Counted from the first letter of the stretch, positions 1 through 14,227 are shown. The stretch: 64,000 bases of DNA from Pelecanus crispus (GCF_030463565.1 NC_134656.1:7674501-7738500), one strand, 5' to 3'. The notes: generated by a model not told the origin, from the letters alone. Numbers and translations are program-made.

Positions 1-3000
1 AGTCACTCAGAACAGCTCAGTGGTTCCTCTCACACAATTAGGTTATTCTCAGATAAATGCACTGTGTACTACAGGTCTGCCTTAGATCAAACCCTTAAAT
101 TTGACTGTTTCCAGACTGGAAAATATCAAGTCTACCTTTGCAGTTTTAGGCAGAAAAATACAACTCAAGCCATCAACTTGTGTTCAACCATGAGAATTAC
201 CATCTAACCTGGTTTCTAGTAAGTTTCCATTCATGGTTAATTGACTTTCTAACAAGTTCATTATAAACTCACTCTTGTTAAAGTAGTCACATAATCCCTG
301 CAAGAAAAGGACATGACCTATTACCTAAACATAGGGACACTTTACCTAGATTTCGTGCTTTCTTAGGCAACAAAGAATGAACTTTCTCAGATAAGCTCTT
401 CACCTATGTATCTGCCTGGAGCCTAGCAACATCTCAACTTGCATGAAGTTTTTTCCCATAGTCAGGATACTTGTAATAGGAATATTCAACATAGATTATC
501 TAATTAGGCTGGTGTTCATGCTGCTTTTTTTGTCCAGTAATGACATTAATAAGGTGGTTTTCACCTGAGCATTTTCACAAAACTTGCAGAAATTTTGAGA
601 CCTTCAATATTCCACCAAGTTTACTTGATATTAAACAGCTGAGTTACAGGGGAAGCAGAAGACCAAACATGAGTCCCTGAAATCTCTTTCCTCAGGGAGA
701 AGTAACAAACTAAAAATAAAAAGAATCAGCCCTATTAACTATTCTATTACAAAGCTTAATTAAATGTGATTTACTTGAATTCTGTATTCATGAAAATACA
801 GAGAATGAAGAAACTTCCCAGCTTCTGAATGACTGCTAGGTTTCAGCTCACATCTCATTTCCCAGGCCTCTAGCTTTTCCAGCTCATATTTTCCTGGCAT
901 CTTAGAAGTACACTTGCTTTACCGACAAGACAGTTATGGTAGCAGCATAATAGACACCACCCTATTTGGCAGCATGTCCTAGAGACACAAATTACATCCT
1001 GAGGTATAAGACTTCAGTAAAGTTATTCTTATAGATTTCATGCCTACACTGTCCCAGGCTTAGTGAAAAAAAAATGCTTTGGAATTCCAAAAACCGGTAA
1101 GTAGCCATATCCAGCATCAAATAACTCTGAACAATCAGTGTGTCTACTTGGGTCCTAATAATTGTTTCAAACTAATGAAGTCTCATGCACTGTAATCTTC
1201 TCTAGCAAAAAGCCCTTGCTACTTCCCAGTGATATTTAAGGTAACAGGTTCATGATATACATTAGTGAACTTTTATATGTTCCATGTTATAATGCTGTTC
1301 TACTTCATATGTAGACAGATTTAGTCTTTGAAAAAAACCCCAGCCTCCTGGAAATCACTGAAATCAAAGGAGATCTTTCTGTTCCACCTAACTTCATTTG
1401 GATAGAGAAATAAGTCTTCAGAAAAAATAAGTTTTCATACTGGTTTTGCAGCTGTGGCTTTAAAAGAAAAATGAGCCAAGGCTCATTCTTCTTTCAATGT
1501 TAGCCCAAAAATCTTCTGCTTAGAGCAAATAACTTCTTTGTGAAAGCTGGTGTGACATTTAATTGAGCTGGTAACCCCTCACCATCAAAAAGAGACTTTT
1601 TTTTTTAGAAGTCTGAAAAGAACTGAAATCTACTTTCTAAAGCTCACATTTTAAAATGTATCTAGAGTAAATGTCTCTCCTTAATTTGATTGTGAAGCAT
1701 CTTTAGATGCATAATCCAGCAAAGTACGTTGAGGGAGATGGCAACAAAACTATATAAACAAACAGAAATTATTCTTTCAGATCTGACACCTGCTGTCTCT
1801 TCAGACAGTGTGGATCTGATGAGAATTAATGTAGCAGATGGAGCAAAACAAATGGTGACTGCTTGGTTTCTGAATCATCAAATTGTAAAGAAATCCTCTA
1901 ACAGTTTTTTTTAGAGGTTGCTTAGCAGGAAAAAAAGAAAAGCACAATTTTCCTGCACATCCCCTAAAGGTGTACACAGATAAAACTGCATAGAAGTGGT
2001 CTCCCCATCCTGCTTATACCAGCCTAGTTATTTACATTGCTGCTTTAAGAAACATATAGTTCCTAACAGCTAAAATGCAAGTATTGAGGTATCCTGCTAA
2101 AACAGTTCTATGCTCTAACTCTGAATCTCTGGTTTATCAAAGGAGTCTTCTCCCATGCCAGGAAATCCTGTCCATGTTGCACAGTCATAGCAATGACTTT
2201 CCAGGGAGGCAGCAGGAGCGTGGCAGTTCCACATGATACAGTTTTCTGACAGATCAGCATTTTACTATTGTGTTCTTATGTATTTTAAGAGGATACAGCA
2301 TCTCACTAATCAGCTACAAGGAAAACAATGGACACCTCTAAAAAAATCTGCAGAAAGCATGCATAGTCCATGTTGTAACAGGAAAGTATAAGAACATATG
2401 AAAATGTCAAGAACTATTATGGACAAGAATTTTAGTTCCAATATTTTGTGACAATCTAGAAGTTAAGTTGTAGCACCACCAAAAAAGAAACTGGATTTCA
2501 AGACTGCTCTCCTTGTGTTCTTAGTGATTGTCCTCAATGTTTCTGCTTTCATAAATCCTATTTGTAAAATGTGTGGAAAAGAAACACATGCCTTTAGTAC
2601 AGGGCCTTTGATACATCTGCATTTGAGTGAGATCAGGGTGTGATCGAGCTTTCAAAGTAAGTTCAGTTGTCAAGAGGGACTTCTAGTTATTTCCATTTGT
2701 TTCATTTCTCTTGCATATTAGACACTGATAACTAGAAGCAAACAGACATTGAGTTAAGCAAGCCATTTTTTGACCTTTTTGAGTAGATTTCACATTGAAA
2801 CTATTCTAGGTAATAACACCCCTATAGCTATGGCATGCTAGAGAGGTCATCTGAGTTTCAGAAATATCTTCTCATTCACCTACCTCTGCAGTCCCCTCAG
2901 ATAAAGCTGTTTGGCTTCAGCAAGTACACAGCTTCACAACCTTTGCTGTCATCATGAATTCTTAGGCAAGTCTTGGTCTATGGACTTTCTCATAAAATCC

Positions 3001-3580
3001 CAGAAGGCAAAAGCCTAATTTCTGGTTTAAATATCTAACCATTTAGGCAAGCACAAACTTAAGCAACTGGTGACATTTGGCAGTGAGACCTAACGTATTG
3101 TCACTGTCTTCCTAATATCCTTGTTAACCTGAGTACAGCTGCAGATGGAGAGGGGTTACCCTCCTGTGAGCAAGCTCCTTTCGGGCTGTATCTTTTTACA
3201 AGCAGATCTTGTCTCACATTTACAATATTGAGCTACTCTTCCAATGCTATGGAATTACCTACAAGCTTATCTAGAGTCATGGTAATTTATTAGCATGTGG
3301 CAGCTCCTACCATATATTTCTTTAGCTCTGCATCTCTATCTTTCTCCAACTGCCAGAGCCTGCCCTTCTCAAATATTTGCATTTGTTTTCAACACAATCT
3401 GAAGGTTTTCACTTTCTTCTAGCTTTAAAATGTTACTGTTTCACTGCAAATGAGAGTCTGGCTGAAATGGTCACCTGCACTTTGAGCATTTGTAAGAGAT
3501 TATTAGCAAATCAAGTCACAGAGGAGATAGCTCCTGTGTGAAAATATAGCTTTTGTGTAACCTAAACCCATCTGGCAGGC
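1..3580. other. Intergenic, no gene seen
   Basis: AT-rich unique sequence downstream of DOK5. No exon, RNA gene or recognisable repeat was seen; open frames are short and have no coding character. A single octamer (ATTTGCAT, 3375-3382) is present and could be chance. Confidence 0.6.
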
Positions 3581-3900
3581 AGGTATCTACAAAATACACT
3601 TACACCAGCTGTAACAAAATGTAATGAAATGCAATTAGGAATTTATCTTTCTCAGACAATTACAAGTGCAGTCTTCAGAGGAGCCATTGTAACCACATGG
3701 ATGTGCTTTATCTTAGATTTTCACTTAAACTAATGGCTTCTAAATTACTTGAGTGAAAAATTAAGAATGCAATGCTGCACTTAAGAAAGCATTTGCATTT
3801 CATTGCATATGCTGTTAAATTTCCATTAAACTCTACATTTATATACAGATTTTTAATTCATAAAATATGGTAATAGAATGAAACAATCTGATTGGGCAGA
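3581..3900. promoter_or_regulatory. Candidate conserved non-coding element
   Basis: This AT-rich stretch has many short transcription-factor-like cores and no coding potential. It contains an octamer ATTTGCAT at 3791-3798, a second related site TTGCATAT about 6 bases later, and several TAAT/ATTA cores between 3630 and 3870. Such composition is typical of developmental enhancers of the POU/homeodomain class. This is inference from motif density only; conservation has not been tested and chance is a real alternative. Confidence 0.2.
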
Positions 3901-6900
3901 TGATACCTTCTGAAGAAAGCAGATATTTCTGGATATCTGCCTTCCTCAGTGTACCCTGTATCTATTCAGTGTCACATGTCCTTTGTTTTGGGAAAACGAG
4001 CTAAAAAAAAGAAGCTACTTGAAAATGAAACTTTTTTCCAAAGCAAGTCCAGGATCTATCCTCCAAGGTTTATGATGATGATTAAGAATTCCAGGTTATT
4101 CAACAAATATACATAATGCACTGGTGGGTTAATCCCAAAGCTGTATAAAGAAGATTAAGTATTTTAAAATAGCAAAATAATCTATTTATAGAGCAAAGTA
4201 TTCAACAATCTTTTGTGCAAGAAATAGGAACATGGTGGTTAATTTAGCAAGTAAACTGCAGATTCCAGTGAGACATTAAGAACTGCCTGGGAAGATGGTG
4301 GACTCATCCTTGCCAAAGACTTTCAAAAATCAACCTGTGATGATCCTGCCTTCCAGAGATTTCTTAGTCTTTTCAGCCCTGTTGCATATAGATCTGTTGT
4401 TTCACAACCAGCCAACCTCTGCCACTAATTTGTAGTAGAGCTGGCAATACTTGGTCTCATTAAAGCTTTACACAGACCTCATTAAGAAAAAAGCAACAAA
4501 TGCAGAACATACTGCAGTCACATTTCCAAGTTGCAGGGTGCACTGCATGTGCATTTTTGATCCTTTTGCTTACTATGTGTGTAAAGTCAAACAACTAATT
4601 TATTTAATTAATAATTGACATTTTGATGACATCTTGGAAAATATGTTACCAGATTTAACCATATTCAGCTTTATTCTCAAGTGCTAAATTGACATTTGTA
4701 AGGCTGTCCCTCAGGTAGGATTTTCAAGAGAAGAAAGAATTGCTTGGACCATATTGGTCACTAAGGGTACATAAAGCATTCAATCCTTGAAGAGTCATTG
4801 TGGAATCATTGCTGATGTTGGAACTATTCAGAGAAGTGCTCAATAATGTGAATGAGGAGTCCACAGTTGGCTCAAGGGCTCATATCTGCTCTGTTTTGCA
4901 TAAGAAACCTGTAGTCCACATACAAATCAACTGGTAGGATCAGATAGGTGTACAAATACTTTATACCTAGATTGAAGGAGTGAAGATACTGCCATCAGTC
5001 TTTGCTTTCATCCTGTGTGATACCTAACATGAGGCTCTGATGTGGCTAATTTCAAGGCACTCTTTGCAGTAGGAATTTTTTGGTCCCATGCCCTTTTGGT
5101 GAGCAAATTTTAAAGTATTTTACCACATTTCATTCTAATCACCACTGTGCCGTGTGTGTGACTAACTCATCAGTAGTGACTCTGGCTCTTTCACTGATGG
5201 GCTCCAGGAAATTTGTTTCATAAATAACTTTAGAAAATAAGGACATTAAAATCATTGGTGTTTACATGAAAAGTAATTGAATATCAATCAAAACACACTG
5301 GCAACCTCTTGACAGCTCCAGTTCTGCTATAATTCATTGAATTAATCAAGTCTTGACACTGTGATATGTTATTACAAAGGCTGAAGAAGGAGCAGGAAAT
5401 TACAAAGTTAAGAAAAAAAAGACCTTTTTTTTTTCATTTCATTGGATGTGATACTTTCCAGTGGAGGAGAATAAAGCCAGGAAAACAACTGCCATAGCTC
5501 AGATTCAGCTTATCTATTGTTTCATCTGGTAGTGGCCAAAACCAACCAGTAAAATGATGGTAAAAGAATTGCATCAGGCAAGTCTCTTGACTTAACCAAA
5601 GCAACAGTACAGCATCCTGCATATCCTTATAGTGAAGGTAATACAGATGCTATTTCTCAGATATGCATCTCATTCTTTTATGAGGAGAAAGACCAAACTG
5701 ACTATATTACAGCAATTCCCTTCTATTTCTCAAAGGAAAATTAGCAAGGCAGTACATAGTGTCCCCAGTGTATCATGTTGCAGATTATTGCAATCTCCTT
5801 TCACTGGCTACCAGGAAAACTTTGCAAGACACAACCAGTACAATTTTTGAAAGAGTGCTAAAAAATGCCACTCCCTTTTGATCAGGTTGGGCATGAGTGA
5901 CAGGTACTATGACTCCTTCAATGTACTTCAGTCAAAACATCTTTGTTTCAAAAACTGACTCCAAGCCATGCATCATAAAAGGTGTGCGTTGAGTTTCTGC
6001 TTTATTACTAAGACACGGTGGTACAGACCACAAAGCATAGGTGTACATATTCATATATGTACAAGTATTCAAAGTATTTCTTCTGCACAGTAAGGCAAAA
6101 CCAGCAGGTACTTGCTTTTGCATATCAGTCAGGTAGCTGCCTAACTACTGTCACCTCAACCCCTCCCAATGTCATATGATGCAGTGATGGAGCTGGTACA
6201 AGAATTGTTGTCTGCGGACTCATAGGCTCCTGCTCTAGCCACTAGATCATGTGGTCAAGAATAACTGCAAACAAAGAGGCATTTGGAAGCACAATAACAC
6301 ATTCCATCACGCAAATGCATATTTAGTCCACACTAGAATCTGTCCTTATAATAAATGGGTAACTTAGGATCACAAATAGGACCCTATATAATCAAACAAA
6401 TATTCATTCCACTCTTCCAACAGCTTATAGACACACAGCAAACACCACAGACATCTGTTTCCCAAGCTGTTAATATCTAGAACAGAAAAGAAAGTGCTGG
6501 AAAAAAGATCTACTCTAGGGAACATTTGCAAAACAGGTGACTTACCAGGTATTCTTCCCCTGCCTTATCTCCCCTTTGCTTTTGTAACATAAGCAAAAGC
6601 AGATAGACACATAGCCATATGCTAAAAAAGCACAGACAGTTCATAAAAGCAGGAGGAAAATTGTGCCATGGGATCTTTCTTCTCTAAATGACCTTCCTGA
6701 GAAATGCTGCATAGGATGAAGTGAAACACTTACACTTCCTAGCAGCTACAGTCTGATGCTATACTTGCTGTTTTCTGATACTTTGCATGTAGAGAAGAGG
6801 AAAAAAAGCCAAGCAGGTTTAAATTTCTCCAGAAAGTAGAAGATTTTAAGACCATTTCAGCTGGCAAAGTGCCATAGTTGCTCATGAAAAGGAGAAAGCA

Positions 6901-8875
6901 GGATATTTTAAATCTCACATTATATTCCCCTGCTACAATAGGGAATATAATATCTTCATCTCAAAGATTTTGGCAGAAGATGTTATTTTACTCTACTTAA
7001 ATTTGTTTTTAAAAAATGAGCTTGATGAACAGATGTTGAATTTACCCCAGTGGAAAATGAACTCAGTTTTTTTCCCCCCACACAAAAAATCCAGACACTC
7101 TAAAATAAGAGCTGACAATCCTCTCCTGAAGTACTGTGCTATGCTATTCACTTGCTTTTGTTGCACCCTTCATTACTATCTAAACTAGATTTTTCCAGTC
7201 TTCCTCCCATTTTCTCACCCAGGTGGAAACACCATATGCCTGGTTTTTAAATGTGCTTCTCTTCCCCCCCCCCTTTAGAAAAGTGAATTTTATGCTTGGA
7301 AGAGAAAGAAGAAAAGCCTGTAGCAAATCTTCAATTGTGTGGAAGTAATTTGTTCTACAATCCTGAACTCGTTTCCGAAAAAAAAAAGGCATCCTGCTTT
7401 TACCTTGTGAAAGACGATTTTCAAATTGTGGACAAAGCAAAAAGCAAATATTTAGAGCAAATTGTCATTAGACACATTTAGTGAGCTGGGATCTACATAT
7501 CTTAGGGAAGATTTTTATGGCTGGCAAATTGAAACACAAACCTTGGTCTGAACCAGTACAGGAGTGAGGGTGGTCTCAGGCAAGTCAATGCCAGCTTTCA
7601 CCTTCTCCTTCAGGCAGGAGGAACCTGTCAGTCCTGAAAAAGCGGAGATAATCATGGTAATTCTTAGCCCAGACCCAGCACTGCTTCCTCAGTTCTGCTC
7701 TAGGAGAGGAAAAGCATTCAGCTGTGCCTTCCTTGTCCTCAAGGGGAGCAGTGATTCACACAGGCTGCAGAGAGGATCTTTGTGCACTTACTCCTTTAGT
7801 ATCATGGGACACCTCATCCAACAAGTGTCCTAGCTTTTGCTAGAAATCTGGGATACTTGTGGGCTCCTGGATGTCAACATCTCTGTTGCTCTCTTCTTGA
7901 GGCATATCAGTTTCTTCTTTAGATTAAACATTAAATGTTCTATGCTTGCTGACACAGTGCTTTGTAGTGTAGGGGTTTGTAGAGCCAGAAAAGCCAGGAC
8001 ACATTCTGATCTGAAGGGATATTCTGGACTAAATACTTCTAATGTGCTTGCCTCCACCTGCAAGAGATTGGATTCGGTGACCCAGATAGCTTTTTCCACT
8101 TTATATTCACATGTTAAGTACCTAGAGCTCGAGTCTTTTGCTAATATCCTAATTTGGAATACATGTTAGCAAATCTTTCCATCACTAAAGGATAAAATGG
8201 TAGCAAGCATGGCAGTGGCTCTCCCACTAGACTATAATTCAACTCAGCCTCCTGATTTTCTAGGAGTTCAACTTAATACATGACATGATAATTCATATTG
8301 GAAATTGTTAATGGGGTTTTATATTTGAGTTAAACCTAGGGATACTCCATCTATACATCATTTAGAGATCTTTGCTGCATCAGCTTTAAGACAAATAACA
8401 GCAGAAAGAATGGCTGAAATGCAGTGAGACCTGAGCAAAACCTTTAAATGATAAAAGGCAAAGTACAGTGCCTGGTAGATATTTTCAGGAACACATTCTC
8501 ATCTCCAGTTTACACACAAACACAGACAGGGCAATGATATTTAATACCAAGGCACAGACCTCAGTGATATGTCCAACAGCAATTCCTAAAAGAAGAAATG
8601 GCTTTTTTTGCAGTAACAATAAAGCCAGCTCTCTTGGGCAATAGGAAATAAAATGTTTTCGTTTGTCTAAAATATGAGCTGTGAAAATAAATAGCTGTGC
8701 TATACAGAAAATGTCATTCAAATAAAAAACTGCACTTTCCTTTTGATGGGATATTAAATATAACACTGTCACCGTCTGATATTTCTTCCCAGTTCACATT
8801 ACCCTACAGACACCACTTAGTTATATACATTTTGTTTTATTATTCCTAGCATGCAATATTAATCTATTCTTGGCT
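3901..8875. other. Intergenic, no gene seen
   Basis: Mostly AT-rich unique sequence. It holds a homeodomain-core cluster around 4595-4640 (described under findings), a C10 run at 7264-7273 and no recognised exon. Open frames between 7180 and 8170 overlap each other on both strands and look like chance. Confidence 0.6.
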
Positions 8876-8889
8876 AGTAATTAATTACT
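8876..8889. repeat. 14-base perfect palindrome of TAATTA cores
   Basis: AGTAATTAATTACT is its own reverse complement and packs two overlapping TAATTA homeodomain cores. Palindromic arrangements of this kind can bind paired-class homeodomain dimers. The function is inferred; the palindrome itself is seen directly. Confidence 0.5.
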
Positions 8890-11368
8890 CTTACATATTT
8901 TCACAGCTCCATAGTCTCCTCAGGGGGAAGACTCTACTACATATTTAAGAAGTAGATTAATGTGTACTTATGTAGATGGACCCTCTGGAATAATTTACAT
9001 TTTGCTAGGATGATTTCTTAGTCAAACACATCTGAGTGGCTTTTTTTTAAGCGCAAGAATAACAATGTCCACAAAGTTAGGCATGCTGGTACTGAGAAAT
9101 AAAAACGAAATAATGTGGTGTCCTTTGGGAGCTCAAGGAACAATCCTGTCTTCAGTAATGATGGTATTCAGTGATAAAATAGGAATGAATCAGATCCATT
9201 ATTTTAATCTACTTTCCAAAAGGTAGAACAAATTGTTAGTTTGCCTGCTTTAAGTAGTGCCACTCCAAAGTATCTTCAGAGTGGAAGAGCTTGAAGATAA
9301 GGGGCCTTACTTTACTCTTTCATTGCTGTAATCCTGAAGATATAATTACTTCAGACTTCTGACCTGATTGAAAGCACACTGAAATTAGTGCAAGCCTTTC
9401 CTCTGGCTTCAGATTAGGCTGCTAAAATAGCCTGTCTCTCCACACAGTATCTGTAACTAATAAAGTTTAAGGGTGTATAATTCCTATTCATGTCAAAGTA
9501 TAGAATTTCTATGAAGATCAACATCTCTTGATTGTATGGCTAATCACTGCATTCCCACTTCACAGGAAAGGAAAATAAATATTTTTTTCTAGGAATGAAT
9601 AAATTCAAATGTGACAGCTGAAGAGATAGAAGTTAATGGAGAAAGCAGCATTTCAACTGTGAGGAATGATAAATAACTATTGAGGTCACACAGAGGCAAC
9701 AAGAATAATAGCTAGAGACTTGCTATGCAGTAAGTTTCACCCATAGGGAAGCCAGCTGACTATTTTTCCTTTATTCTTACTTCCACAGCCTGTTTATTCA
9801 TGTGGCCACATGAATTCTTCTGATAGTTTCTCTTCAAACACTGAACCCAGAAAGGCGTGGCTCAGCACCCATTTAATTTTCCCTATTAATAGTTACCAAA
9901 TACTTTGTATTCCAAGAACCTATATAATTTACAAAATATCCACAATTAGAAAGTGCTTGCCCTTAGAAATACTGACCTTGGCTGTTTTACTCCCCTTGAT
10001 GTTCTGGCCTTAATGCATCACTGCCATTAAAAGGACAAACGCATCATTAATGTATGTGATCGTCACCAAACAGAACAAATTGATCTTTACATTCCTGTAA
10101 GTGCTAGGTGTGCATGGAAGTTTATACATCTTGCATAATTATTGTAATCAAATTCATTACTAGGTCCTGATAAGTGTATCAGTGCATGGACCTTTAGAAT
10201 GGCTAGGAATTTGCCAAAGCATTGGTTTTATATTCTATTCTGTAAACTCTCAAACTATTCATGCAGAAAAAAACCATTTGAAAAAATGCCTTCGTAAAGT
10301 GGCAACTGGTAGTGTCACTTTGTTCCTAAGGCTTCATGAATTGGGATCCAAGGGTTAAGCTACAGTTTTTCTTGTATATTATTATTACCAGTTAAAAAGA
10401 ATGCTCTGCACAAGTTCTGGCCTCTATCTCCCTAGATAAGGTTGGTCATAATTTTAATCAAAATGATCTTTCATTTATTCCTATTAAAAACCTACTTTTT
10501 TTCCATCCTTCCAGATTAAAGAATGTAAAACCAAAGTTCTTTGGAGGTTTCGTTGGGTAGGGGTTTTGTTCTTTTTTGCCTGCCTTAGTTGAAAACTCAA
10601 ATATTACCTGGTTTTTCAATGAAACAAAAAGGTTTTTATTTTCTTTCAAGCATTTCACAGATAGTATTTTTCTGAAGACAACAGTTATTACTCTGGATTC
10701 ATACAGGGATGCAGTTTGCTGAACAAGCTATTTCCATTTTTGCCAGTACCTTTGATGATAAAAAAATCATTTGCAGGCTAAATTTACTCATGACCATTTT
10801 ACAGCTATTTATTCTTATATTCACCTTTATTGGAAACAGCTCTTCTCCCCCTGTTTTAACCATCTCCCACGTTTATAGAATGCAGTTGTGTCCTTCTCAG
10901 CCTTCCTTTTGCCTAGGACTTTTAGAACTCTCCTGTAAGAACACTGGAGTCTGGTAATTCCAGACTTCAGTTCCCATTTTCCTAAAGCATATAGAAAAGT
11001 ATTGTAACCTGCCTTTGGAATAAAAATAAAAGTAATTGTGGACTGCATAAAATATTTCATTAAGATACCTTTGGTTGTGCAATCCAGAGTAGAACCTTGC
11101 CTCAAATAAGAAAATACAGATGACTGGAAACCATATAGGTTGTAAGTCAGTCATGCTATTTAATAAAGCCCACATATCACCTAGCCATGATAGTTATACC
11201 CTTGAAAGTTTGTCATAAAACATTGCATAGAATGATCATTGCTTACTACTCTTCTGCAAAATGCTGAGAAAAAAAAATTAATCTCATTAGAGAGACTTAA
11301 GCACAACAACTTCCACTGTTTTACTGTGCTTCATAAATAAAAAAACCCCAACTTTTCATGGTTTTCAG
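8890..11368. other. Intergenic, no gene seen
   Basis: AT-rich unique sequence without a recognised exon, RNA gene or repeat. The last 30 bases form a plausible pyrimidine-containing splice acceptor leading into the candidate exon at 11369. Confidence 0.55.
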
Positions 11369-11680
11369 ATACAAGAAGGTACTATTGTGGGAAAATCCAT
11401 TAAAGGACTTTAATTTGGAAAGTGAGGTGGATAGCTACGACGAGTGCAAGATGACAATCATGCACAAGAATGGCCATAAATTTCAACCAGGCTTTGCAAC
11501 TGAAATAACACAAGATTGCTCATATTCTCTGTATGAAGGTTCAAAGCATTCTTACCATGAAAGCAGAAGTATTCTGTGCAAAACACCCAGTGCAGCTAGG
11601 AATATCAGCCAGAAGTTTGAGGAAGGAATTAGGCTTTCACAAAAGCCATCAGCACTGCAATTAGCTCGGATCTCTCCCAG
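11369..11680 (+). other. Candidate unannotated coding exon
   Basis: A 312-base segment is open in one frame. It is preceded by an acceptor-like CATGGTTTTCAG and followed by a strong donor CCCAG|GTAAGA. The frame is open from 11337 to the stop that lies inside the donor, so the exon and the open frame end together. Length is a multiple of three and both boundaries fall in phase 2, as expected of a symmetric internal exon. The translation has mixed charged, Ser and aromatic residues and is not low-complexity. I do not recognise the protein, and no partner exon could be identified. Local base composition is AT-rich, so a 104-codon open stretch is less expected here than in the GC-rich patches. 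A chance ORF with fortuitous splice sites remains the more likely explanation. Confidence 0.22.
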
Positions 11681-14227
11681 GTAAGATTTGGATCTCAGCC
11701 ACACTTTAAGGTCATCCTGCTGCTTGATGTCTTGGGATTAACATGATCCACAAGCCAGGAACAACACTTTCTTTCAGTCCTAAAGCTATAAATTCTGGAT
11801 TGTAGAGCAGAAATTTGCTGCTGGTCATCTGCTCTATGAGTTGTCACTGTCTATCAGTTATTCTGCTGCATATCATGAAATACTGTAAGTTAACTGGTAT
11901 CTCCAGCAATGATCAAAGAATATTTTGCTGGCTTCTGTAATTTGTCCAAAGGGAATCATGTATTTTGCTCAGTAATACCCCTGTTCTGGAACATGGACTG
12001 CTATGGCAAGTTAACATTCCGCATTTAGTGAATAGAAGTATTCCAAAAGTAAATGTCTGCCTTACTTCTCCTAATATTGTGAAATACTCTAGCTCCAACA
12101 TTGCTTTACCTTAAAACATTTCTATCCATTTTTAATATTTATTTCTAAAGCATGTACAAAGATACATTATTTTCATTCCACCTATTAAGTAGTTTAAAAC
12201 ATAACTGAAATAAAGTCACTGCACTTTGAAGATTTATTTAAGGCTCCTAGAACCAAGAAGTGTTGTGAAGTCTATTCAGCTGTTCTATTCAGGTTCTTAA
12301 ATAGAATATAGAGAAAAATGTTGTCTCTATAGAAACAGGCAGCTTTCTTGAACTTATTGCTGGTCACTTAGCTTCATCTTTGACCCTTGTGATGACGATA
12401 CATATGAAAAGATATTTCCTCATTACTTTTGCATCTCATAGTCCTGTATTAGCAAAAATACGGGAGAGGCAGATTTGCTTTTTACCCTCAAGTATTTAAA
12501 TGAAAGTGAGTTAGTAATTCAAAACAGGGCAGCCTGACTATGCCCTTAATTCTCTACTGTCTTTGTAGTAGCAAGGCATGGTGGCACACTATAACACAAA
12601 ATGATAATCTACATGTTAACAAGTCACCATTAAAGAATGATGACCATTTTCAAAGTACAAATGATCCCTGACATGCTATCAGACATGATAGAGGACAAGA
12701 TATTTTATTCATTTCAGGGCTTCATTATCAATCCCTCTTCAAAGCAGTCAGAACTCATGCACCTCTCAAGTGTATAACAACTGACTAGTGTGGTAATTAG
12801 CATAAGAAGTTAAAACTGAAAACATATATAAGCACATAAAATTGTACATGTATGTGCTTCTGATTATTAAGCATGTGAAGATGGCCATGTTCAGAAAACC
12901 ATTGTACTGGTTTTCAATTAGATGCATTGCTACGCTTTTGGTCTGTCAACCTCTTACTTCGAAAACTGACAGAAAATGATTAAAAGGAAACATTATGCTT
13001 GCATATTGAAACCTGTACAATAGGCCTCCTCATTAAGCAACTTGCAGCCTCAGAGAGCCCAGGATAGCCACAGGTGCAGGAAGTACAAGATCTGAGTTTC
13101 ATTAGGAGAGCAGCTTCTGGCAAAGAAATACATTTTGGTCACCTCTGCAACTTTAACATCTTCTTGATAAATTCTAAATCAAGAGTTATTCTGATGCAGA
13201 TTTGCAGCCACCCAAGATTTCTGGTTGTCACCAAGCTGATAGTTCAGCTACCTCTAACTTCATGCCAAAAGAAGAGCTTGGACTCTGCCATTATAAACAG
13301 CCTAGCCCTAATATTTTTACTTCAATCATGTTTTATATGGGTATTGCACACAAAACATCTTAATTGGAATCAATCCCAACATTCACAAATAATATTAAAA
13401 AATTTCTTCCATAAGCTTTGAAGGAGCCGTGAGTTTCTGAAGTAAGAAATGAAGAAAACACCTATACTTTTGGCCCACTGTTTCACATGTATGAATATCC
13501 CCAGTGTTTTTAACATGGCTTATCTGGTGATTTGGGGTCAAATCACCACAGAGCTGCCCATGTGTTATTTGATTCCAGTAAAGGAACTGCTATAGATGGA
13601 AAAAGAATGTTGTACTTTCGTGACTAGTTGCCCAAGTTGTGCTTCCCCCCCACTTTGTCAACCAATCAGTCAATTATATGCTCCTTAATAACATATAGAG
13701 ACATTTCAAACAAAACTGAGAAGGTAGGAACAATGAATATGACAATTCCCTGAAGGCAAACACTAGTTTCCTCTGAAACTGAAAGCTGCAGGAGATAGAC
13801 CTAAACTGCAACAGGAAAATAAATGACAAAAGTCATACCCTGAATATTCCCGGTAGGCCATTTGGTCAGATAAATGGTTGCTATAGCACCAACTCACCTT
13901 ATAGGAATTCACTCCTAAAGACCCAAAATAGCTTCTTTCTAAGTAAAAAAAAAAAAAAAATACAGGCAGATAAATTTTATCTCAGTAACACCACTGGAGA
14001 TAGACTGTCTCCAATCACACAACAATAGCCACCAATCTCTCTATGAGAACTTTGCTTTTAGCTATGAACTGACCCTAGCAGCAAGCTCTGGTTCACCTTC
14101 CAGAAATCACTCGTGTCTTATTCTTTGACTACAATGGTAAAAAAATCTGATCCATCAGAAGTGATTCCCTGCTGTGTAGCAATATGGTTAATGTTGTTGG
14201 TACAGTTGCAGCAAGAAACACTATGAG
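11681..14227. other. Intergenic, no gene seen
   Basis: AT-rich unique sequence. A 115-codon open frame at 13074-13421 has no recognisable domain and no convincing splice context. A run of 16 A lies at 13945-13960. Confidence 0.55.
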
